The notes under the pieces: generated by a model | Databases searched by the model: none | The model's input: the letters and a program-made list of their open reading frames with translations, nothing else | What the model was told of the DNA's origin: nothing | Source: Aphis gossypii | Taxonomy: Eukaryota; Arthropoda; Insecta; Hemiptera; Aphididae | Assembly (NCBI RefSeq): GCF_020184175.1 | Contig: NC_065531.1 | Span: forward strand, 10,747,213-10,811,212 | Length of the DNA stretch: 64,000 nt | Direction: 5' to 3' | In this document: piece by piece, positions 1 through 12,640 of the stretch | Position numbering within the stretch: the first letter of the stretch is position 1 | How the letters are laid out: the number at the start of each line of letters is the position of its first letter | Translations under genes and position numbers: made by a program

Positions 1-3000
1 AGGCATTTTGTTCCCATATATTTACCGACTTGATGCGATTGTTTACACTGTTAACAGAAACCAGTGTTTTTCAATGAATTATTAAAATCATTGAGTTTAC
101 CAATGTCCAATTGGATGGTCAATTTACATAGATGGACAAATTGTAATACTGTATAAGCCTGTTTATAAAATCAATCAACTTGTCATTGAAAAACATCTCT
201 GATGATGTGAGTGTAAACTTTTATGTTTATAATGTTTAAATAGAGCCTGAAAGTTTAGGATTGATTCCACTAACTTACCCAATAAACACTAAAAACTTAT
301 CTGAAGTAATTGGTTCATTTAATTACAAACAAGTTTGTCAAGGTGGACCTAAGGCAATAAATTTTCCTGGTAATGAATTCAATGTATTTTAATTTTTTTT
401 TACATTATTGATATTATTAGAACATTCATTTTTTAACAATGGTTTTCAAATTTTATTTATCTAGGAATATCAATTACAACAGAAAAAAATAATAATGGAG
501 TTATAATATATTTATTACTACAATACCTAGTATTGGAAAATTTTAAAATAAAATTCAACTGCCAAATAATGAATATTATGCACAGTTGTTAATAATACAT
601 AAGCTTTAAATACAAATATGTCTAAAATAGGATTATTCGTTAAAAGTAACAAAGTTTTATACTTTTACAGTGTAAATACTGTTAATATATTAATATTAAT
701 ATTATGGTATTATGTATGTTCAATTATTATTTATTATGTTTTGGATAATAAAAATAAATATTTTAAATGTAGTACTTGTAATCTATTCATGTCCATGAAG
801 TACTTTCCTCGGTGTCACGGATATTTATGGAAATTCTGTAAGCTATGAAACATTCTGAAATTAAATAAATCGGATTTGCATAATAACACTTTTAATAATT
901 AATAATGAAATGTTTTTACTCATCTGAATATATATAGTCATTGTCATACAAAATAACAAATAGTAAAATTAGTATTCAGCCAAACTCTTTTTATGTTTTT
1001 AACCAGAGAATATAACAATATCCTTAAAGTGAATTGATATATTATCAAACTTTCGAATATAAAAAAATCAATGTTCATACGTTGTATTTAGGATATTTTA
1101 AAAATTAGGTTTCCTATAATCTATGTTTAATATATGAGAATATAATCGATCATTGGATGGTTGTAGTTGTGGAATTCAAGGCTCAAACAACATATTTTTA
1201 TGCATTTTAGAACTACTGAAAATAACGTTCTATAAATAACGTTGACTATGGTGTCACTTTTAAGTTTTAACATTAGAAATGAAACTTATTAGTGCCTCTT
1301 ACAGTACATGCTTCTAGGACTCTAGATACATCCCTGTAGTATGGCCTGAACAATAATCCGGCAAAAATCATAATACACGTCTCTTCATGTCATACAACAT
1401 ACTTACAGCTTCAAACTTCTTGAAAATTTAGACTATTCGCGTCAGCCGCATTTATATACTACCATTAATAGTTAAGAATTTATTGTTTAAATTTAAAAAA
1501 AAGGTACTTTACCTATATCTAAAAATTGAATCATTATTTTACATTTGATTTCGAATTAAAATTTCATTTGACCTAATGGTTTTACGAAAACTTATAATTA
1601 TGCATAACCGTACGCCCGCATGTTTTTTTTTGATGCCTTCTCGTACAAATTATATATACGACATAAGTGTATCGGCCTTGGTTTGGTTTTCTGAATCGGA
1701 GCCCATGCTGTCTCTAATGGATTCATCGAATGTGTTACTATATATTCTCTGAAGCCCCTTTCCTCGTCAGCACCCTTAGAATAAAATAAAATTGAATACT
1801 TAAATATTTTTATTGGTTCTATTTATATAAGTACTCGTGACTGTGATGGATCGTCTTCATTATATATCAGCAACGGGGACATACTTAAGTATCTTGGTGG
1901 TGAAGATTGTAGCATATGTTAAGTATTTTTATTAATAATTTAAAAATATATTCTTACTTTTAACGAGTTCTTCGATTTTGTCATCCAATTGATTGCAAAT
2001 TTTATTCATTTTTGAATCATTTTTTTTTTAAGATCACAAGATCACATTTTATATATTTTTTTTATAAATTTGACTTTTTAAAATAAATAATATAACAATA
2101 CTATTTTTTAGTAAATAAACATAAAGCATATTTAATTTATATATTATATCCAGTTCTTTACAATTTTCTTTCGTAAATATATTATTAATTATGACAAACA
2201 AATATAAACAAGTAGAATATTTTATTTTATCATTATTAGTTTAGCTTATCCAATAAATATTAGTTATCATCAATTATTTACAGTAATGAGTGAATATGAA
2301 GAAATATGATATTAGGTACATATATTTTTAAATAATTCAATTGTATGAAAATTAAATATTAAATATTATATTATTATTTTGTACTAATGGCGATGAAAAA
2401 AAAAAAAGTTTTTAATTTTTAAGTTTTAATTTTACATTAACTGGTCGTAAATCATTAGTATGATATTTAGGATCGTAATTTTTTTTTTTTTTTTTTATGT
2501 ATCATTAATAATATCATGGTATAATATTAAATATGATTAGATAGGATAAAAGTTGAGTAATTTGTACAAATATCACAAATATCTACAAAAATTATACTTG
2601 AACAATACACATCCTAATCTTATAATTGTTTGTAACTTAAAACACGTGATATGTAAAATATCTAAGTAAAATAAATAAATTGAGTTATTAGATTATAAAA
2701 CAATGTATGCACATTTTGAAGGCTTTTATTTTATTTTTTTTTATTTGAGTAAAAAAAAAATGAATAATACCAGAAAAATATGTTATTTTTTAATTCTGAG
2801 ATTTTACTTTAGTATACTTATAACTCATAAAGTATATAAAGTATAGATCAAAATGATCTGAAATAACACAATATTTTAATTTTTTTCTGACTATTTATAA
2901 TATATATATTATATACTTATTAATTTATTATTTGCTACATACACAACATTTCAAAACCATAAAATACTATTTGAACATGCTGAAATTCGAGTCACTCTAA

Positions 3001-6000
3001 AAAAAAAAAAAATACGTTCTCAGCACCGAATTTATAAAAATAGATACATATATCATTGAAATTTTTTTTAATAAAAACCATCTACTTATATTCAGAAATA
3101 TATTTCACTGTATTATTCTAGGTTCTATGACTTGGTAGTTAAGATATTATGCATCGGGAGTAATAAACATTATAATTGAGTGGGTGTTAAAATCTCACGA
3201 CACGGGTTATGCAAACCTATAACCACGATTTACGACGTTTAATAACTATGCGATCACATCGTTTGTATGATATAATTACAATTTATATTATAGTATTATT
3301 ATTTTTATGTGTACAATTTACTATACGTAGGCCATTCGATGTTGAATTAGGTTTCGACCGGCTGACGGTTCATCGATTTCCACAGGTCCATCATGTGTAC
3401 GCTTGACGTTATAATAATAATATATTACACAACTTATCCACACACTTATCCCGAAATGGTTTCGGAAATGCCGAGAAGAGGCTTGTTGATAATAATCTCT
3501 CCAGTGTCATTGTAGTTATATTATATTATTATTATGATTACACTATAGCCTATAATGTAATTTATGTTTTTGAGCCCATAAGAGGCAATTTTTCTTACAG
3601 ACGATTTTTTGCATTCTCTAAAAAGACTAACATTTTCTCTACTTAATTTTTTTGACTTTTATTAATTTTGTGTTGTAAAGATAATTGTTCTTTGAAAACC
3701 CATTTATTTATATACATAGGTACAAGATACTTATTCCGTAAATGAAAATAATAATTGAATCTTATTTTTTATTATTGTACTTAACTGTATTTATTAACAG
3801 AAATTTAAACAAATATTTTTAGTAAATTATGATCATGTTTGATTAAAATTTAGGAATTCGTCTATTTATCGTAAAAAATAAAGTATTGTATATTTACAAT
3901 ACTTAACAGTAAAAATATTGTTTGTTTTAAAATTTAATATATTACAATACCTCATACCAATATGCATATTGTTAATTAAAAAAAAAAAAATCATACATAA
4001 TAATTTAGGCATGAGATAAACGTATATAAAAGAATACACAAGTATTAGCGTGTATTACTACAGTATCTTTCGATTAAAACGGTTAATCTGTAATAAGATT
4101 TGACAGCCTCGTAATAAAAACAAATGTGATTTTACCAAAAGTTCATACCACAGATTGTGTTAAGCCCATTAAACTCAATCAATAGTTAAAGAAAACAAGG
4201 CGTACATTATTAACGTAGTTCAGAAGTAATAATTACGAACATTTTGTATTGAACGAGTAAATCTTATTCCGAGAACTGTAACAAGTACCTAACGAGTTGC
4301 GTAACAATGAAATTTTAATGTTTCTCCCATCAAATTATACCTAACAATTTAATAGTGATTTTACACTGGACGGATAAACGGTAAAATGGTCAAGTTTTGG
4401 ATTTCAATGAAACAATGATATGAAATTCAAATATTATTTTGAATGGTTCTACCAAAACACCTACCATGGTGCATACATAAAAACAGTATAAACCAAAATA
4501 ATATAAGAACATAAGATAATTACAAATTATCAATAACTCCAATTTTTTTTTATTCTTTTTACTATATTTTATGGTCTTATTTTTAAGCTAAATACTTAAA
4601 TAATAATGGGTCATTAAAACAATTTTAAATGTTAAATATAATAAATTATATTAGAATATGATCGTACTAACTACTCATTACAAACACTAATACTATATTT
4701 TAAAGTATTTTATACTATTACGAATATTTATAATATCATGAGATTAAGTAGTGTTAATCACTATCAATTTTAACAAAACTAATATTATATAACTGAAATG
4801 CGCTCTATTGGACAAACTGAGAATGTAATGTTTGACGTAGAAAAACTCTCGCAGAGAGCAATAGTCATTTAAAATTACATACAAAATAATTAAATATGAT
4901 ATTTAAGTTAATAAAACTAAATTGACACTATATATTATAAGAGTCCTTGGTATATCCGCAAAGGTTAAATATTTTATAGCTGTTGTACATATCAAATAAC
5001 AATAAATTATTTGTTGAATTTCAATTGTATTACAAATAAGACCTCAATAGGTACAATGATAAATTGCATAGAATAATATTTTTATTTAAAAACTAATATT
5101 AGGTATAATATATTATATTAATGCGAATTTCATCATAGGTACTTCTCATTAAAGGTTTTGTTCGAGAGTTAGGGTTCTATTGCTAATTTCTAATAGTGTA
5201 GAACCGATTACCATTACTGATAGAGTTCTTACTCTGTATATTTATAACAGAAAAAAATAGCTGAAGTTGTAGAAAATATTAAAGTAATGTTTCATACTTT
5301 TAAATCTAACTATAAATAGGTATTAGTGTATAAATCATACATTTGTATTATCATTAAATTTATTATAAACTATATTATATCTTTGTAAATATAACTCAAA
5401 TGAAAAAACCAAATTAATGTAATTTAAATTTATTTTATAAATAAAATCCAAGACATTTGGTGTACCTTCAGGATTCCTAGTAGTAAAGCAGCACTTCCTA
5501 GAATTAACATCTGTGCTGATCTAATAATTTACAAATCATCACCATAGTTTAATTTCTAAAATTAATCCAACAGTTTCGAAAAAAAATAAGTGACTGTAAA
5601 ACAAAACAGAAAAGATTTGTTCTATAAAGTTTTTGAGAGCATAAGTAAATTATAAAAAGAGGTGAAAGAACGTCGTCTGTATACAGGATATAACGCGAGA
5701 GAAGAGAGAATAATGTAATATAATTGGATTGCCTAGGAGGCGGAAAAGTTTCGAGTAAATCCACCGAACCGTGATTAATATGTATTCGGAAACCTTTTCG
5801 ATTTTCAGTCCGTTTGTGTCACGCGCTTACAAAACCGGTGCCATTGGTGCAAGCTGTGTCATTTTTACAACTCACGATGAATGACAATAATTAAAAAAAA
5901 AAAAAAATACTTGAATATAACAAATGTATGACTCTTGTATTTGTTTTAAGAAAGTTTAGTATCGATTTTAGAAATATATAGTCAATTTCTTGCGAGACTT

Positions 6001-7498
6001 ATCTAAATTTATGATGATTAATTTCAAAATATTTAGTTTGGTAAAAATAGACAGGATAATTTTGGTGCCAGGGAAAATTATTATTTATTTTTTTTTATCG
6101 CCATAGTTTTTACAGACCAACTTTAATTTATTATATTTTATTGTCACCTGTCTGGTTTAATATGAATTTTACAGTAAAATGTTATAGTACAGTTAGTTTT
6201 TATCTAGGAGACATTTTTGTTGAGATTTATTTAAATAGCTTCATATTAACGATGCAATCTGGTGGTAAAAGTTATTGAAATATACAACAAATAGATAGCG
6301 TGCACGTCATTATTTAGTTGAAACCATACTTGGGTCAAGTAATGTGATTTTAGGTATATTAAAGTTACGATTTTTTTTTACTTTTGTTCATTTAACTTTT
6401 GAACGTATTTAATAACTAGAAATTATTTAAAAAAAAATCATAATTTCCATTAATTTGTTTACTAATAAGCACCATGGTATAACCAATAGTGAATAGACTT
6501 CAGATAAAAGCTTTCAGATAATTGTATTATAAATTAAAAAAATATACATTTGACACTTATTACAAAAATACCTATATACTCACAACTGTAAATAAATTGA
6601 TCATTTTAAAAAGATAATATAATGTAAAAAAAATTTAAATCTTACACAGTTGTAGAAAAACATGTATTTATCTAAAAATTAAAAAAAAAAAAATTATAAA
6701 AAAAATCTATACTTTTTGAAATAATGAGTGTTGCTTGATAAAAAAAAACAATCTGTATATCTAAATAACTAAATTACTTGGTTCTTTCATTAAAGTTTTA
6801 TTGGATATGAGAGCAGTTAAGGTGTAAAAATTAATATTATTAACTTAAATAAATAATAAAATATAATACATTATATTTCAGCTCACCGTTACAATGTATT
6901 ATTTTCTTTTTAAAAAAAGCAAAGTATAAAAACCACAAAGCGTATTTTACAATGTTAAAAACATCTAATACACGTATCATTTAACCTTGTTTCTACATGT
7001 GTCATTATATTGTTGTTTTAGAACTTCCAAATAAAGTTTCGATTCATCAACAAAATCTGATAATATAATGTTATAAGGCATTTATTAATGATAATAGTTT
7101 ATTATAATAATATGGTATTTTATCAACAAAAATATAAAGGTAAAGTTTGTTCAGCGTCACTAGTCGAACATGGTCCAAGGAACTTTTCAATGTTTAATAT
7201 ATCTATAAAATCAATCTCTGAAATTTAAATGAAAATCTGTTGAGTCAATAAATGACTACCATATACATTGCAAACATTACCAGTATATGTATATTAGTAT
7301 TTGACTATGGATAAATATGTTTTTCACTTGAAGAAACTCACCCTTTAGTATTGACTAACATTTGACGATTAAACTAATAATCAACGTTTCTGACACATCG
7401 TGTGAGTCTGGTTTCACTCTTAAATCAAATGTGTTTCACACCAAAAATTGTTTGATGACCTTTGGTCCAATCTACACCAAAAATAATTATCCCTCTTT
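1..7498. other. AT-rich non-coding block
   Basis: No gene is visible here on either strand. The sequence is strongly AT-rich with many A or T runs and short TA-rich stretches. The ATG frames at 618-848 and 3209-3406 are short, AT-driven, have no recognisable domain and lack convincing splice context. Slightly less AT-rich patches near 1600-1800, 3140-3480 and 5640-5880 show no clear promoter or exon signals. It could be intergenic or intronic. Confidence 0.7.
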
Positions 7499-7692
7499 CA
7501 ATGTTACCGAGAAATATTTCGATTAATTTAATTAGTCCGTGCCAATCAGTGCATTGAAACGTTGTCAGCTAAAGGAGAATTAGTTATTTTATTTTATTTT
7601 TCAAAAATAATTAGCCCTTCTTTAGCTAACTATTTTTCAGTGCCCTAATTAGAAAGGAAAAATTAAAGTCATTGAAATATTTCTCCATAAAA
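7499..7692. repeat. Nested imperfect hairpin repeat (MITE-like)
   Basis: An inner inverted repeat of 24-nt arms lies at 7567-7590 and 7604-7627, with a few mismatches; the outer ends read AGCTAAAGGA and TCTTTAGCT. An outer layer pairs GAGAAATATTTCG near 7509 with GAAATATTTCTCC near 7675, and includes TAATTAGTCCGTGCC against GTGCCCTAATTAG. The whole stretch of about 190 bp could fold into one long hairpin. This is typical of a degraded palindromic DNA-transposon derivative. No coding potential is seen. The family is not identified. Confidence 0.5.
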
Positions 7693-8640
7693 AAGCAAAC
7701 ATGTATGATGTTATAAAATACACTGCATAAAAAAAATACACTGTCATATTTTTGTAATACTATTAGTATATTGTGTTATAATGATACAATAAAATATTTT
7801 TTCATATGTTTTGTAATTATTCTCAATTCCGTTTCCTTCAACATTATATTAAAGTATTTGTACAGTTAAGTGTATTGGCCAGGCTCTTATTTTTAGCCCA
7901 CTGTGAGTTTTCAACCATTCTTCAATAATAGTTTTCGAACAGTATATTATTTTGGTCATCAACATAAGATTTTTAATTTTAAAAACAAAAGTATAAGAAT
8001 CATACAAATCAACTATTTTTTTATTAATGTTCATAAAGTACCTATACAATAATAAAAAAAAAAAAACACACGAATCAAATTAAAAATAAGCATTTATGTT
8101 TCTATACAAGATATGTTTTTTTTTCTTAACATAATCAATTAATTGAGTAATAAAATATTAGAAAATTTATACATACTATTATTTTCAAAAATACGTTTAA
8201 TATAATATTATATTTTTATAATTGTGATTTGAAATACATGCTCAAAATTCAAAATGTGCAGTGCGCACTTTCACATATACATTAGGTTTGTTTTTTTATT
8301 AAAATATAAGCAATATGAGGAGTGTTTATACGGTGTAAATATAACTATATTCAATATCAAATGTTGTTTTCTCGAAGATAGATATATAATGTGCCACTAT
8401 TATAAATATTTATGATCAATGGTAATATTTCGGGTGTTATGATTATTATAAATGCTTTCGCGGAAACGGTAAAATGTAATCGTTTACCAAAATAACTAAT
8501 AATAATAATGAAATGAAAACGCTGTGGCATAACGTATACAACAGTAGCTCGATAGTGTATACTGTATAGTAACAAAAGGAAATGTCTATATCGAGGATAC
8601 ATACATATATTTATGTATACTGTTTTCCCGCAAATCTTTA
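7693..8640. other. AT-rich non-coding block
   Basis: No gene is seen. The minus-strand frames here are short and AT-driven, and nothing resembles a domain. The block leads into the CpG-richer region that starts near 8700. Confidence 0.6.
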
Positions 8641-8784
8641 ATAACGTATATTATTAATTTTTTCTCTCCATTCTCATTTCACCCTGGTTGTTTTATAGAC
8701 GTATATCCATCGCAAACTGACAACAAAAGAGATTCAATTACGCGGGCCGGTTTCGGAAGGATTTATAACTATCCTACCGCGAAA

Positions 8785-8822
8785 CATAAAAGAATTTTAG
8801 TCCAACAAACATGCAGTTCGCT
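8785..8822 (+). promoter_or_regulatory. Candidate core promoter (TATA-like box plus initiator)
   Basis: A TATA-like CATAAAAG lies at 8785-8792, and an initiator-like GCAGTTCG follows with its central A at 8815. The distance from the box to the presumed +1 is 30 bp, the usual spacing for TATA-driven RNA polymerase II promoters. The surroundings (8700-9200) are distinctly CpG-richer than the flanks, which is common near insect transcription starts. The start site is inferred from motif spacing only. Confidence 0.35.
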
Positions 8823-9282
8823 TGGTCTGTATGGGTGGGGGTAAGATAGTGGTCATGGGGTGGGGAGAAAAAACTTTCTACCCTACCCTGCGCCACGTCG
8901 ACGTCTCCTTATATTTCTCATCCTGCCTACATCGTTCTTTTATCCCGCACGTTATCGTGACGAGCTTAAATAGTTTTCTTTTGTGTGGGTACCTCCGAGA
9001 GATGAACATCTATTCGAGGAGAAGCGACTCTTGATTTACCGTCGTCGTTGTCGTCGTTGGAGAACTCTTGCGCGGCGTGCTCTTTTCGTGTACAAACACA
9101 CCGAGCGACTTTTTAATTTTGAAACCGACTCCTCCGCGCTTATTCCTTGACATCGCAGTAGGTGGCATATTCGCGACAGATTTTTAATTAAATTCACCGA
9201 GTGTGATAACGTGAAAGTGCAAAAATAATAACGCCGAAAAAAAAGAGCTAAAAAAAGTTTATATGTTCAAGAAACTGTTGAG
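8815..9282 (+). other. Candidate 5' leader (5' UTR) in a CpG-rich block
   Basis: This stretch lies between the candidate start site (8815) and the candidate start codon (9283). It is CpG-rich for this window and contains a GTC/GTT trinucleotide tract at 9041-9060. It holds an upstream ATG frame of 67 codons from 8831 and a short uORF from 9262. A GTAAGA donor also occurs at 8841, which would give an alternative very short first exon encoding MQFAWSVWVG in phase 0 from the ATG at 8811. Which donor is used cannot be decided from sequence. Confidence 0.3.
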
Positions 9283-9363
9283 ATGTTTTGTTTAATTGTT
9301 TTGTTTATTTTATCTGGATTTTTGTTTGGACGGAACGAAAACTTAATAAATCAAGTAGGCGGG
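9283..9363 (+). CDS. Candidate first coding exon with signal-peptide-like N terminus
   Basis: An ATG at 9283 opens 27 codons that end exactly at GGG|GTAAGAG, a near-consensus splice donor (intron would start at 9364, phase 0). The peptide starts MFCLIVLFILSG and stays hydrophobic to about residue 16, then turns polar (RNENLINQ). This matches a signal peptide or membrane anchor, so the product could be a secreted or membrane protein. It lies 468 nt downstream of a TATA-like/initiator pair. Against it, an overlapping uORF starts at 9262, the frame is short, and no downstream exon with matching phase could be identified here. The gene is not recognised. The rest would lie across a long intron, possibly outside the window. 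Confidence 0.3.
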
Positions 9364-10923
9364 GTAAGAGTGCGCATAAAAAACCGTACAATATACTGCA
9401 TAATAATACTACTGGTCTACCGTTATGGCATGGGCTTGCGACTGGAAATGTTGCTGAAAGTGAGAGGGTAGTCCTAGTGTAGTAGTGTAACACAGAGGAA
9501 ACTAGTCTAAGAAGAATATTTAATCTCGACTAGCCAATTTAAATGTTGATACAGAATGCACACTGCACACGCACATTATTAACAGACTTCAAGTTCATAA
9601 TTACATTTTTACGTCAAAATCGTTATTATATTATTATAAACCTGCGAATATCCCTTCACACCGTAGATAAACATGGATCCATTCACAATAAGCTATATCG
9701 TTATGATAATACGAGGGATAATGATCACAATCTGAAATCATCAAAACTCGATAGTATAATAAATTATTTAAGAGTATATTTTAAAATAAACATATTTTGG
9801 GTTGTTATGTATACGTTGTAAATATTTAATATATATTTTATATTATAATATACAATGTATAGTGGATGGTTTGTTGTATTAAATTATTTCCTGGAATCAC
9901 GATATTATTTTGGTTATAACAATATGATGATAAATGATAAAATTTATTCTCTAGTTAGTATTTTTTTAATTTTATTAATATTATTTTTTTTTTAATCGTT
10001 GATAATAATGCGTTATTTTGGAGATAATGAATTTGCTTTATTCATTCAAGCATCCCTCGTCGAAATAAGGGAGAAGGAGGATTCCCGTATCTCTAAAACG
10101 TGACTTTAATTTGCAAGAGATGATTAAAATGAAGCTAAATAACCGCCTGCAAAAGTATCGTGTGTGTCTTAACTATTTTATAATAATCCATTAACCACAG
10201 ATAATATAATACAGCCAAAATTAAAATCTCTATAACGTGTCGTAATTTTTAAATCATTGTAAATAATATAATAATGATAAAATCTGATATTTTTCATTTA
10301 GTAATTAGATAAATTTACATTTATCATCAGTTGTTAGTTTTAGAATCAGGGTAAAGTTATGACATCCATCATTATTATTTGTTTTAAAATATGATAAGTT
10401 AGTAGTTTTCTTTACATTTTTTCAAATTTTATAGTATTTTTTGGTAGAACATTGAAATAACTAGTACTTTAAAAAAGGTAAAAATCAATTAAAAAAAAAA
10501 ACACCACAAACAAACCAAGAAAAACTGAAATTCTTACATAAAACCGGTTTTATTTAAAATATTTTTTTCTCGTAAAGCAACATTATATATAGAAATTTTA
10601 AAATCAAAGATACTTGAAAGTTTCATAAAATATGCATACATATTAGTATTTTGGTACTAAAAATGAAGTACCAGGTTTGTTACAAAAATATTTTAACTCC
10701 TATGTTCAACTCATTGAACATACTATATATTACATTACTCATGTAATCGTTGATTTTTTTAGTTACCTATGATATATATAAGTTGATTTAAAAGATTTTT
10801 TTTTACTCTCAATAATTATGCTGGGATTGAAGTTTTTAATTTATTCTCAAAACTTATAATTTCCTAAAGTGATAAAACATTTTCATTTAAAATGTTTAAA
10901 TAATATAATAAACTTTTTTCGAA
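9364..10923. other. AT-rich non-coding block
   Basis: An ATG frame of 92 codons (9543-9821) is present, but it has no domain, its composition matches the AT-rich surroundings, and it has no supporting signals. If the 9283 exon is real, this would be the start of its intron. Nothing else is recognised. Confidence 0.5.
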
Positions 10924-11058
10924 ATGTTTAAAGCGTTCAACGAAGATTACAAATCCCCAGTGGACTCTGATCAACTGACGCAACTATATTATATTGTACA
11001 AAGTGAAGATCTTTTGTTTTTTACGTATTACTTACAAAGAAACAAACAACGATTATAA
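10924..11058 (+). CDS. Small 44-codon ORF, unknown
   Basis: An ATG frame runs from 10924 to TAA at 11056-11058. The peptide is mixed in composition and less AT-driven than other frames nearby: it has an acidic and polar first half (NEDYKSPVDSDQLTQ), then an aromatic stretch (LLFFTYY) and a basic end (QRNKQRL). It sits directly upstream of a dispersed-repeat copy that begins at 11081, so it may be a remnant of a transposon protein rather than a host gene. No family is recognised. An in-frame TAA at 10909 bounds the frame upstream. Confidence 0.15.
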   Translation: MFKAFNEDYKSPVDSDQLTQLYYIVQSEDLLFFTYYLQRNKQRL

Positions 11059-11080
11059 GCGTTTAAAAAGTTTTTATTTT

Positions 11081-11152
11081 AGATTCTGATCAGAGCTCTA
11101 CGAATTTATTGATTTCATAATGATATGTGTTTTATTATTATTTTTTTTTCAG
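11081..11152 (+). repeat. Dispersed repeat family R1, copy A
   Basis: The copy starts AGATTCTGATCAGAGC and continues through TTATTGATTTCATAATGATATGTG into a T-rich run, read here in two pieces. The same order of words (AGATTCT, then about 20 nt, then TATTGATTT-ACAAT-ATG) recurs at 24058, 43749 (reverse) and 59171. I associate this word order with common aphid genomic repeats, from memory and not checked. The class is unknown. Confidence 0.5.
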
Positions 11153-12039
11153 CGGCCAACACATTTGGGGGAAATAAAATTTGTCAAATATGCGTGCAAT
11201 TTCCAATAAAAAAATTTGATCTAGTTTTTACTTTAAACAAGCCAAAAGTGAAAATCCCTTATAATTTTTTTTTTACTATCAGGAAAAAAATTCAGTTTTC
11301 GAAACTGATACTAATTAAAAACTAATTTTGTTTTTTTTTTTTTATGCTACTTAAACACTAATAATTGTAGGTATTTTTACCTTTCGATATTTACTGAATT
11401 CAATTAAGTGTTTATATTATCATTATATGATAGATACTAATTAAGACCAATTATATAGTCACTTATTGACTTTTTTCCGAAAATAGTCGAGATAGATTTG
11501 ATTCTTTTTTAATTATTATCGTGATAAATATAATGAATCAATGACAAGGATCGTTTGATTGGCCAACTGCCTTTGAATACTAGCATGGATACGAGTCCTG
11601 TAAATTTATGTTCGTAGTAGAGCGTGTACATGGGTCGTCGAGGGAGACGTGTATTCTATACTATATTATATAATATGTAATATTATAACAGTACAGGTCA
11701 GCATCGAAACACTGTTAACGCTAATTGGCTTCCGAAAACTTACTGACACATATTATGAGCCTCGTTGGAGTCATACACGGACGAACGACAGTATGTTAGG
11801 TATCTCGGGCACGCACGTAACAATTATTATGCAGTGTATATTATATCGCGTGAAATGATATAATTTCATAATTTAATAATATAATATCGTACTCAGCCGG
11901 CGAAATGACCGAACAACCACCGGACTATGGTTATGCGTCGTATATGACATCACTGCTGACCTCTGTCTCGGCGTAAACGACATTGTTATAATATAATAGC
12001 ACATTAACGGTACGCACAGATTCGTGTTGAGCCGTGTGT
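11153..12039. other. Non-coding block grading into CpG-richer DNA
   Basis: The first part is AT-rich. From about 11560 the base composition becomes more balanced. The ATG frame 11649-11858 has no domain and no splice support. No feature can be assigned. Confidence 0.5.
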
Positions 12040-12640
12040 TCATAATATTATTATTGCTCGGCAGACAACGGTACTTGTGCCGAGGCGGAATGACATATAT
12101 TATAGCGCGCAGCAGTAGTCGTCCGTGCGGTTTCGCGGAGGATCTAAAACGCGGACGGCACTTCCCTTCGATTTATCGTTTTGTCGCCGATAAGTTATTG
12201 CGCGTATCGAAGTTCGTGGACGTTCGCGGTTCGGTTGTTCCGCCGGAGAGCCGATGCCATCGGTCTTCTGACGCGCACCGCTCGCCAAACACAAACACAC
12301 GTATACGCCGTTGTCGTCGTCGTTGTCGTTGTCGCCGGCGAACCGAAGGGGACTCAAACTTTTCTAATTGCTTACAAAAACAACAGCAACAACAACAACA
12401 ACAACAACAACACTTTCGCAATTCGCCCCGTCGCGGAATTTTATTAGGGAATTTTCGTATACGGACCGTTTCGCTCGTGTCCGCCGACCCTCTGCCCACC
12501 GTTTCTCGGCCGATCACACCGCGGGCACCGAACCGCAAAAACACCGCGACAGCTTTTTCGATTGACATAGGTGCCGAGACGAATGCTGTCGCATCCCCGC
12601 GACTCGTTTATGTTGGTCCGCTGTGACTACAACTTACCTC
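12040..12640. other. CpG-rich island with polyglutamine-type repeat
   Basis: This is one of the most CpG-rich stretches in the window and is open for long distances in several frames on both strands, which is expected by chance in GC-rich DNA. The longest plus frame begins at GTG (12024); its first ATG is at 12090, giving 178 codons to 12626. That product is arginine- and serine-rich with a run of ten glutamines and has no recognised domain. Because three plus frames and two minus frames overlap here, I treat it as a promoter-associated island or untranslated exon rather than a gene. Confidence 0.5.
12309..12412. repeat. Trinucleotide tracts (GTC/GTT)n and (CAA)n
   Basis: A GTC/GTT tract lies at 12309-12336, and a CAA tract with one CAG interruption lies at 12381-12412. 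Both are inside the CpG-rich island. Depending on the frame, the CAA tract would encode polyglutamine, polyasparagine or polythreonine on the plus strand. Confidence 0.85.

Noticed and set aside
618..848. 76-codon ATG frame
   Set aside because: Composition follows the AT-rich background (many I, Y, N, K), there is no domain, and there are no promoter or splice signals.
9543..9821. 92-codon ATG frame
   Set aside because: It has no domain and no coding-like composition. It lies in the putative intron of the 9283 candidate. Length alone is not enough in one of six frames over 64 kb.
12024..12626. 200-codon frame, the longest in the window
   Set aside because: It starts at GTG; the first ATG is at 12090. 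Several overlapping open frames on both strands and low complexity suggest CpG-rich non-coding DNA. It is kept as an island, not as a gene.
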